From NCBI RefSeq assembly GCF_006716425.1, contig NZ_VFOZ01000001.1, positions 4,526,001-4,590,000 of the forward strand: a DNA stretch of 64,000 bases, in the 5' to 3' direction. Source of the stretch: Actinoallomurus bryophytorum. Its GTDB lineage: Bacteria > Actinomycetota > Actinomycetes > Streptosporangiales > Streptosporangiaceae. The notes beneath the pieces were generated by a model that saw nothing but the letters and a program-made list of their open reading frames with translations, had not been told where the DNA came from and did not search any database. Shown here in pieces: positions 59,033-64,000 of this stretch. Position 1 is the stretch's first letter, and the number at the start of each line of letters is the position of its first letter. A program made the translations under genes and the position numbers.

Positions 59033-59974
59033 ATGGCGCTTGGCGTGGCGGAGATCATGGCGCAAGCGGGGCTCGGCTCCGGCGGCGCGATCGCCTGCAC
59101 CACGCTGAAGGGCGGCCTCAGCCATCACGTGCTGCGGGTCGAGGCCGGCGGCGTGCCGTACGTCATGCGGGTGCTCGATCCCGCGGTGAGCGCGGCCGGA
59201 CTCGGCGTCCCAGCACGGCTGGAGATCCAGAACACCATCCGCGCGGCCCGTTCCGGCGTGGGCCCGGCCGTCCTGTACGTCATCGGCGACACGATGGTGC
59301 TGGAGTACATCGACGGCGCGACGCTGTCCCGTGACGACGTGCGGCGCCCGGAGATGATTCCCCGGCTCGCGGCGGCCTGCCGCCGTCTGCACGACGGGCC
59401 GATGGGGTTCGCGGGACACTTCAGCATCTTCCGCAAGGCCGAGGAGCTCTTCGGCCGGTGCCGCGAACACGGCCTGCCGGTCCCCGACGGCTACGCCGAC
59501 CACCTGCCGGTGCTCGCCGTGATCGAACGCGCCATGGAACGCGTGCCGCTGCCCGCCGTCCCGTGCCACAACGACCTGCTGCCGGAGAACTTCATCGACG
59601 ACGGGCGCGACGTGCGCATCATCGACTACCAGCTGTCCGGCATGAACGACCCCGCCTTCGAGCTCGGCGACATCGCCGCCGAGGGTGACTTCGAGCCCTC
59701 CCGGGTGGAGGTGCTGGCGTCGGCGTACTTCGGCGACGCGATGTCGGACGCGCTGCTGGCCCGCGTACGGCTCTACCTCCTGGTCTCCAACTTCACGTGG
59801 ACGCTGTGGTTCGCGATCCACCATGGCCTGCTGTCGCACCGGGCGGCGGACGCCGCGTTCGACTACGACGCCGAGGCGGCGGACAAGTGGGGTCAGGCGC
59901 TGCGCGACCTCACCGACCCGGACCTCGGCAGGCTGATCGACCTGACGGCTCATCGGGGGAGAGCCGTCACGTGA
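59033..59974 (+). CDS. Choline/ethanolamine kinase-like phosphotransferase (APH fold)
   Basis: A 313-residue kinase-like protein. LKGGLSHHVLRVEAGGVPYVMRVL is the glycine-rich loop, VPCHNDLLPENFIDDG the Brenner motif with catalytic Asp, and VRIIDYQLSGMNDPAFELGDIAAE the metal motif, all of choline-kinase type, plus the aromatic LVSNFTWTLWFAIHH. It would phosphorylate an amino alcohol such as ethanolamine or choline, or a related amine. Start uncertain: 59033 (used) or ATG 59057 with GGAG close upstream. It is divergent from the HutC regulator and 121 nt ahead of the permease. Confidence 0.85.
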   Translation: MALGVAEIMAQAGLGSGGAIACTTLKGGLSHHVLRVEAGGVPYVMRVLDPAVSAAGLGVPARLEIQNTIRAARSGVGPAVLYVIGDTMVLEYIDGATLSRDDVRRPEMIPRLAAACRRLHDGPMGFAGHFSIFRKAEELFGRCREHGLPVPDGYADHLPVLAVIERAMERVPLPAVPCHNDLLPENFIDDGRDVRIIDYQLSGMNDPAFELGDIAAEGDFEPSRVEVLASAYFGDAMSDALLARVRLYLLVSNFTWTLWFAIHHGLLSHRAADAAFDYDAEAADKWGQALRDLTDPDLGRLIDLTAHRGRAVT

Positions 59975-60095
59975 GCCGGTGTCTCGGCTCACCCGAAGAC
60001 GTCGGCGGCGGGACCAGCTCCCGGCGCCGGCACGGGACCGGAGCTCCTCGCCGGTCCCCGACCCCCATCCCTCGCCACGATTCGAGGAGGCTTTG

Positions 60096-61661
60096 ATGGC
60101 CACTCACCTCGACGAAGACGCAAAGAGACTCGCCGAGCTCGGCTATTCGCAGGAGCTTGAACGGTCCTGGAGCGGTTTCTCCAACTTCGCCATCTCCTTT
60201 TCCATCATTTCCATCCTGGCCGGCTGCTTCACGACATTCGGGCAGGCGTGGAACAACGGCGGCCCCATCGCCATCACCTGGGGCTGGCCGCTCATCGCCG
60301 GCTTCATCCTGATCATCGGCTTCTGCATGTCCGAGCTGGTCTCGGCCTATCCGACCGCAGGTGGCATCTACTGGTGGGCGGCCACCATGGGCCGGCCCGT
60401 GCACGGCTGGTTCACCGGCTGGCTCAACCTGGTGGGCCTCGTCGCGGTGACGGCGTCGGTCGACTACGGCTGCGCGACCTTCCTCAACGTGCTGCTCGGC
60501 ATGCTGCACAAGGGATGGGACGGCGGCCTGAGCTTCGTCTTCCTGCTGTTCCTGATCATCTTGGTGCTGCACGCGCTGATCAACATCTATGGTCACCACC
60601 TGGTCGCGCTGCTGCAGAACATCTCGGTCTGGTGGCACGTCTTCGGCGTGGCGCTGATCGTGCTGATCCTGATCTTCGGCCCCGACTCGCACCAGAGCCT
60701 GAAGTTCGTCTTCACCGAGCGGATCAACAACTCCGGCTTCTCGGGCGGGACGTACTGGTTCTACGTGCTGCCCCTGGGCTTCCTGCTGACCCAGTACACG
60801 ATCACCGGGTTCGACGCGTGTGCGCACGTCTCCGAGGAGACCAAGGACGCGGCGACGTCGGCGGCCAAGGGCCTGTGGCGGTCCATCGCCTACTCGGCCA
60901 TCGGCGGCTGGATCCTCCTGCTGTCCTTCCTGTTCGCCGCGACCGACACCAAGGGCGTCAACGCCGCGGCGGGTTCCGTCACGGCGATCTTCACCAGCGC
61001 GCTCAGCCCGACACTGGCGAAGATCGTGATCGCGGTCTCGGTGGTCGGCCAGTTCTACTGCGGCATGAGCTGCGTGACGAGCATGTCCCGCATGACGTAC
61101 GCCTTCTCGCGTGACCGCGGCATCCCCGGCTGGCGGCTGTGGTCGAAGGTCAACCGCAACCGCACGCCGGTGAACGCGATCATCATGGGCACCATCGCGG
61201 CGCTCGTGCTCACCCTGCCGGCGCTGTACAAGAGCCCGACCGGCACGCCGGTCGCGTTCTACGCCGTCGTGTCGATCGCGGTGATCGGCCTGTACCTCGC
61301 CTTCCTCATCCCGATCTACCTGCGGCTGAGGATGGGCGACCGGTTCCGGCCGGGCCCGTGGACGCTGGGGTCGAAGTACAAGGTGCTCGGCTGGATCGCG
61401 GTGATCGAGATCATCGTGATCTCGATCTACTTCATCATGCCGCTCGCCCCCGCCGGCGTACCCGGCAACAAGGCGTGGAGCTGGAGTGCGGTGAACTACG
61501 CGCCGATCGCGCTCGGCGCCCTCCTCATCCTCGTGGGCGGCTGGTGGCTGCTGTCGGCGCGCAGCTGGTTCACCGGCCCCCGTCGTACGGTCGAGGAGGC
61601 AGGCACCGCGGACACCGTCGTGGAGTCCGGCGACCTGGACCCGGGGCCCGCACCGGCGTGA
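60096..61661 (+). CDS. APC-family amino acid/amine permease
   Basis: A 521-residue membrane protein with about twelve helices. The N-terminal GFSNFAISFSIISILAGCFTTFGQAWNNGGP is the APC signature, followed by ITWGWPLIAGFILIIGFCMSELVSAYPTAGGIYWW. This group includes GABA, choline and ethanolamine permeases. AGGAGG lies 5 nt before the ATG; the frame is open upstream, but the TM1 start favours this ATG. Likely the uptake step of the amine pathway. It ends in a Pro/acidic-rich tail. Confidence 0.9.
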   Translation: MATHLDEDAKRLAELGYSQELERSWSGFSNFAISFSIISILAGCFTTFGQAWNNGGPIAITWGWPLIAGFILIIGFCMSELVSAYPTAGGIYWWAATMGRPVHGWFTGWLNLVGLVAVTASVDYGCATFLNVLLGMLHKGWDGGLSFVFLLFLIILVLHALINIYGHHLVALLQNISVWWHVFGVALIVLILIFGPDSHQSLKFVFTERINNSGFSGGTYWFYVLPLGFLLTQYTITGFDACAHVSEETKDAATSAAKGLWRSIAYSAIGGWILLLSFLFAATDTKGVNAAAGSVTAIFTSALSPTLAKIVIAVSVVGQFYCGMSCVTSMSRMTYAFSRDRGIPGWRLWSKVNRNRTPVNAIIMGTIAALVLTLPALYKSPTGTPVAFYAVVSIAVIGLYLAFLIPIYLRLRMGDRFRPGPWTLGSKYKVLGWIAVIEIIVISIYFIMPLAPAGVPGNKAWSWSAVNYAPIALGALLILVGGWWLLSARSWFTGPRRTVEEAGTADTVVESGDLDPGPAPA

Positions 61662-61704
61662 CCTGTGGCGGCCGGGCGCGACCCGCCCGGCCGTCCGCTC
61701 ACAG

Positions 61705-61757
61705 GGGCCTGGCTCGAAGTCCCGCTGTCCTACGGACGGAGACTTCGAGGCAGGCCC
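61705..61757. repeat. Large inverted repeat with nested hairpin upstream of FadR-type gene
   Basis: A 17-nt arm (61705-61721, GGGCCTGGCTCGAAGTC) pairs with 61741-61757 with one mismatch. The 19-nt loop contains a second hairpin, GTCC TAC GGAC. It starts 43 nt after the permease stop and ends immediately before a -10-like TACTCT. It could be a terminator for the permease mRNA or a regulatory element at the promoter; no T-run is present. Confidence 0.75.
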
Positions 61758-61763
61758 TACTCT
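61758..61763 (+). promoter_or_regulatory. Putative -10 box (TACTCT) for FadR-type gene
   Basis: TACTCT is followed by 7 nt and an ATG that opens a seven-codon ORF; the box overlaps the end of the large inverted repeat, so folding or protein binding there would affect it. Confidence 0.4.
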
Positions 61764-61770
61764 GATCGGC

Positions 61771-61794
61771 ATGGATGAAGGCGGCCCGCGTTGA
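61771..61794 (+). CDS. Seven-codon leader ORF coupled to FadR-type gene
   Basis: ATG-initiated MDEGGPR, whose TGA overlaps the TTG start of the regulator (TTGA). With TACTCT 7 nt upstream it would be leaderless. Its GAAGG also lies about 9 nt before the TTG and could be that gene's ribosome site instead. Speculative. Confidence 0.35.
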   Translation: MDEGGPR

Positions 61795-62522
61795 GCGATC
61801 GGCCGGTCGACCTCACGGCCTCGGCGGTCTTCCGCCCGGTGCGCGAGGGCAACGCCTTCGAGGAGACGGTCGAGCGGCTGCTGCAGGCGATCAAGCTCGG
61901 CGTCGTCGGCCTCGGCGAGCGGCTGCCGCCCGAGCGCGAGCTCGCCCCACGCCTGGGCATCAGCCGGGTGACCCTCCGCGAGGCGATCCGCGCCCTCCAG
62001 CACGAGGGGTACGTCGAGTCGCGGCGTGGCCGCTTCGGTGGGACGTTCGTCACGTACCGGCCTCCGCAGCCCCGCCACGGCGACTTCGAACGCGTCGCCG
62101 CCGGCATGGGGGCCCAGCTCAGCGACGCCCTGGTGTTCCGGATGGCGGTCGAGACCGGCGCGGCACAGGCACTGGCCGTCCGCCGGCTCACCGAGGAGGA
62201 GGTCGAGCGGCTGCGGCACTGCCTGCGGGCGGCCGACCAGGCCGAGCCCGGCGACTACCGGCGCCTCGACACCCGTTTCCACCTGACCATCGGCGAGCTC
62301 ACCGGATCGCCGCTGCTGGCCGCGGCCGGCGCCGACGCGCGGATGCGCCTCAACGACCTGCTGGGCGCGATCCCCGTCCTGCAGCGCAACATCGAGCACG
62401 CGGCGGTGCAGCACGCCGCGATCGTCGACGCCATCCTGGCGGGCGACCCGGACGCCGCGCGACGCGCCGTGGCCGAACATCTCGAGGGCACCGGAGCACT
62501 GCTGCGGGGCTTCCTGACATGA
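61791..62522 (+). CDS. GntR-family regulator, FadR/FCD subfamily
   Basis: A 243-residue regulator. Winged helix: LLQAIKLGVVGLGERLPPERELAPRLGISRVTLREAIRALQHEGYVESRRGRFGGTFV (residues 25-85). The FCD ligand domain has metal-ligand-type residues in DTRFHLTIGELTGSPLLAAA and HAAIVDAILAGDPDAARRAVAEHLE. The TTG at 61791 is the only start ahead of the HTH that gives normal length. It lies behind the permease and may regulate the permease/kinase genes in response to an acid or amino acid. Confidence 0.9.
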   Translation: MSDRPVDLTASAVFRPVREGNAFEETVERLLQAIKLGVVGLGERLPPERELAPRLGISRVTLREAIRALQHEGYVESRRGRFGGTFVTYRPPQPRHGDFERVAAGMGAQLSDALVFRMAVETGAAQALAVRRLTEEEVERLRHCLRAADQAEPGDYRRLDTRFHLTIGELTGSPLLAAAGADARMRLNDLLGAIPVLQRNIEHAAVQHAAIVDAILAGDPDAARRAVAEHLEGTGALLRGFLT

Positions 62523-62535
62523 GTTTGGTTTTACG

Positions 62536-62549
62536 GCATACGCTTATGC
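62536..62549. promoter_or_regulatory. Small inverted repeat upstream of rseP
   Basis: GCATA CGCT TATGC, a perfect 5-bp inverted repeat 69 nt before the rseP start, in the only AT-rich part of the gap. Confidence 0.35.
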
Positions 62550-62618
62550 GACTGGGGATCCCGGGGCCGTCCGCTGCTCCGGCGCGCCTCCGGCACGACG
62601 GATGTGGAGCGTGAACGC

Positions 62619-63917
62619 ATGAGCTGGCTGTTCGTGGTGGGCATCGTCGTCTTCTTCTTCGGGTTGCTCGCTTCGATCGCCCTGCATGAGCTGGGCCATC
62701 TGTCGTTCGCGAAGCTGTTCGGGGTACGGGTGCCGCAGTACATGGTCGGCTTCGGCCCGACCATGTGGTCGCGGCACACGGGCGAGACCGAGTACGGCGT
62801 CAAGTGGATCCCGCTGGGCGGCTACATCCGCATGATCGGCATGCTGCCGCCGCGCCGAGGTGACGCGGAGGGCACGCTGCGGGGCTCCTCGACCGGTCCC
62901 TTCCAGTCCCTGATCGAGTCCGCGCGCGGCGCTTCCCTCGAGGAGGTCGGCCCTGGTGACGAGGACCGCGTCTTCTACCGCAAGAAGTGGTGGCAGAAGG
63001 TCATCATCATGTTCGCCGGGCCGCTCATGAACCTCGTGCTCGCGTTCGTGTTCATCAGCATCGTGGTGATGGGGATCGGCGTCTCGGCCTACCAGCCGGT
63101 CATCAGCGCGGTGTCCAAGTGCGCGATCCCGGCCGCGCAGGCCGGCCGCGACTGCACCGCGAGCGACCCGGTGACCCCGGCGGTCCAGGCGGGCCTGCGG
63201 CCCGGCGACCGGATCGAGTCCTACGACGGTCACAAGGTCAAGTCCTACACGAGCCTGCAGGAGCTGATCCGCGCCTCCGGTGGCCGTACGGTGCCGGTGG
63301 TCGTCCGCCGGAGTGGCCAGGACCTGGCCCTGAGTGTGCAGGTCACGACCAACGAGATGCAGTCGCTCACCGATCCGGACAAGACGGAGAAGGTCGGCTT
63401 CCTCGGCATCACGCCGACCAGCGCCCGCGAACGCCAGGGCCCGGGCACGGTCGTGAGTGCCATGACGGACCTGACGACGCGCACGGTCGGCTCGCTGATC
63501 AACATGCCGAAGAAGATGGTCGGCGTCTGGAACGCCGCCTTCAGCGACAAGAAGCGCGACCCGAACGGGCCGATCGGCGTGGTCGGCGCGAGCCGCATCG
63601 GCGGTGAGATCGCCGCCTCCGACGAGCCGGGCCTGGACAAGTTCGCCTTCTTCCTGATGATGCTCGGCACGGTCAACTTCGCCATCGGCATGTTCAACCT
63701 CGTGCCCTTGCTGCCGTTGGACGGCGGCCACATCCTGGGCGCGCTGTGGGAGGGCCTGAAGCGTGGCATCGCCCGGCTGGCCCACCGGCCCGACCCGGGA
63801 CACGTGGACGTCGCCAAGGCGCTCCCGTTGACCTATGCCATGGCCGCCGTGATCATCACGATGGGTGCCCTACTGATCTACGCGGACCTGGTCAACCCGG
63901 TGCGCCTCAACGGCTGA
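62619..63917 (+). CDS. rseP: Site-2 intramembrane zinc protease (RseP/Rip1 type)
   Basis: A 432-residue M50 protease. The first helix carries the zinc motif LHELGHLSFAKLFGV; a PDZ domain is near residues 180-260 (VQAGLRPGDRIESYDGHKVKSYTSLQELIRASGG); the last motif NLVPLLPLDGGHILGALWEG supplies the third zinc ligand (LDG). It cleaves membrane-embedded anti-sigma factors or signal peptides. The ATG at 62619 is chosen over a GTG 15 nt upstream because GGAG lies about 9 nt before it. dxr, which usually precedes it, is not here. Sequence after 63917 contains no gene start that I can support. Confidence 0.94.
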   Translation: MSWLFVVGIVVFFFGLLASIALHELGHLSFAKLFGVRVPQYMVGFGPTMWSRHTGETEYGVKWIPLGGYIRMIGMLPPRRGDAEGTLRGSSTGPFQSLIESARGASLEEVGPGDEDRVFYRKKWWQKVIIMFAGPLMNLVLAFVFISIVVMGIGVSAYQPVISAVSKCAIPAAQAGRDCTASDPVTPAVQAGLRPGDRIESYDGHKVKSYTSLQELIRASGGRTVPVVVRRSGQDLALSVQVTTNEMQSLTDPDKTEKVGFLGITPTSARERQGPGTVVSAMTDLTTRTVGSLINMPKKMVGVWNAAFSDKKRDPNGPIGVVGASRIGGEIAASDEPGLDKFAFFLMMLGTVNFAIGMFNLVPLLPLDGGHILGALWEGLKRGIARLAHRPDPGHVDVAKALPLTYAMAAVIITMGALLIYADLVNPVRLNG

Positions 63918-64000
63918 GTACCTTTAGACTTCGCTGACCTGGTATTTCCCCCAGTGTCAATCGTCACCGACGGCCGGAATGGGTCATGATGAGGGTGTAC

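Noticed and set aside
61705-61757. Transposon end or attachment site
   Set aside because: The 17-nt arms face each other at 19 nt with a nested hairpin and no target-site duplication or transposase, so a hairpin element is the better reading.
59967-62480. 837-codon minus-strand open frame across the permease and FadR genes
   Set aside because: Extremely rich in Arg, Glu, Asp, Gly and His with no hydrophobic core or motif; a typical antisense shadow of the GC-rich permease gene, whose own strand has clear membrane helices.
62544-63803. 419-codon minus-strand open frame opposite rseP
   Set aside because: Antisense shadow; rseP on the plus strand has all protease motifs.
1-64000. CRISPR array, prophage, insertion sequence or rRNA operon
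   Set aside because: No direct-repeat array, integrase, transposase or rRNA segment was seen in either strand.

Overview
The window is a high-GC (about 70% by eye), densely packed, gene-rich chromosome segment of an actinomycete. GTG and TTG starts, 4-nt stop/start overlaps, a Streptomyces-type sulfonate-uptake leader peptide, an AmaP-like protein, DUF3618, a chorismate mutase of the secreted mycobacterial type and many one-component regulators all point to Actinomycetia. Streptosporangiales/Thermomonosporaceae is my best guess, but that is inference. I see no phage, insertion sequence, CRISPR array or rRNA.

Layout. 1-4.3 kb: a minus-strand alkanesulfonate operon (ssuC-ssuB-ssuA-like-ssuD-FMN reductase, the last cut by the window edge) headed by a 19-codon leader peptide. 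4.4-13 kb: a short-chain dehydrogenase, a secreted sedolisin protease, a TetR/MFS efflux pair, a MmyB-like regulator, an ECF sigma factor preceded by a 13-codon coupled ORF, a second MFS exporter and a truncated haemoglobin. 13-18 kb: a macrodomain protein, a TPR-like protein, a tRNA with a UAG (Leu) anticodon, a Bcp peroxiredoxin, DUF3618, and a thiamine-diphosphate enzyme with a divergent XRE-cupin regulator. 18.1-28.7 kb: a minus-strand carbohydrate region with a secreted PIG-L deacetylase, a complete ABC sugar importer, a PfkB kinase, a PLP enzyme and a large membrane protein. 28.9-34.8 kb: purU, two small membrane proteins of the AmaP group, an M20 amidohydrolase, a lipoprotein, an acyl-CoA ligase remnant and a secreted PAF-acetylhydrolase-like hydrolase. 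34.9-40.2 kb: a tandem glycine riboswitch driving gcvT-gcvH-glyA-lipA-sdaA, a glycine/serine one-carbon operon. 40.3-47.4 kb: mixed regulators and enzymes (MarR/tautomerase pair, AraC, thioesterase, Nudix, P450, methyltransferase).

48.1-62.5 kb is the most coherent accessory region. It holds two class-I amidotransferases of the gamma-glutamyl-GABA hydrolase type, an SDR, an aldehyde dehydrogenase and a glutamine-synthetase-like ligase on the minus strand, then a FAD/GcvT fusion dehydrogenase with a HutC-type GntR regulator, and divergently a choline-kinase-like protein, an APC permease and a FadR-type GntR regulator. Together they look like a gamma-glutamylation pathway for an amine (polyamine, ethanolamine or methylated amine) joined to an oxidative demethylation branch that could feed one-carbon units to folate. 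A secreted chorismate mutase at its left edge carries a perfect 48-bp in-frame tandem duplication. The window ends with an RseP-type site-2 protease.

Across the window at least nine genes share a TANNNT box exactly 6-7 nt before the start codon and lack a Shine-Dalgarno sequence, a signature of leaderless transcription. Three very short ORFs (ahead of ssuC, the ECF sigma gene and the FadR-type gene) look like translated leaders. Several starts given here differ from the longest possible ORF; the reason is stated in each entry.
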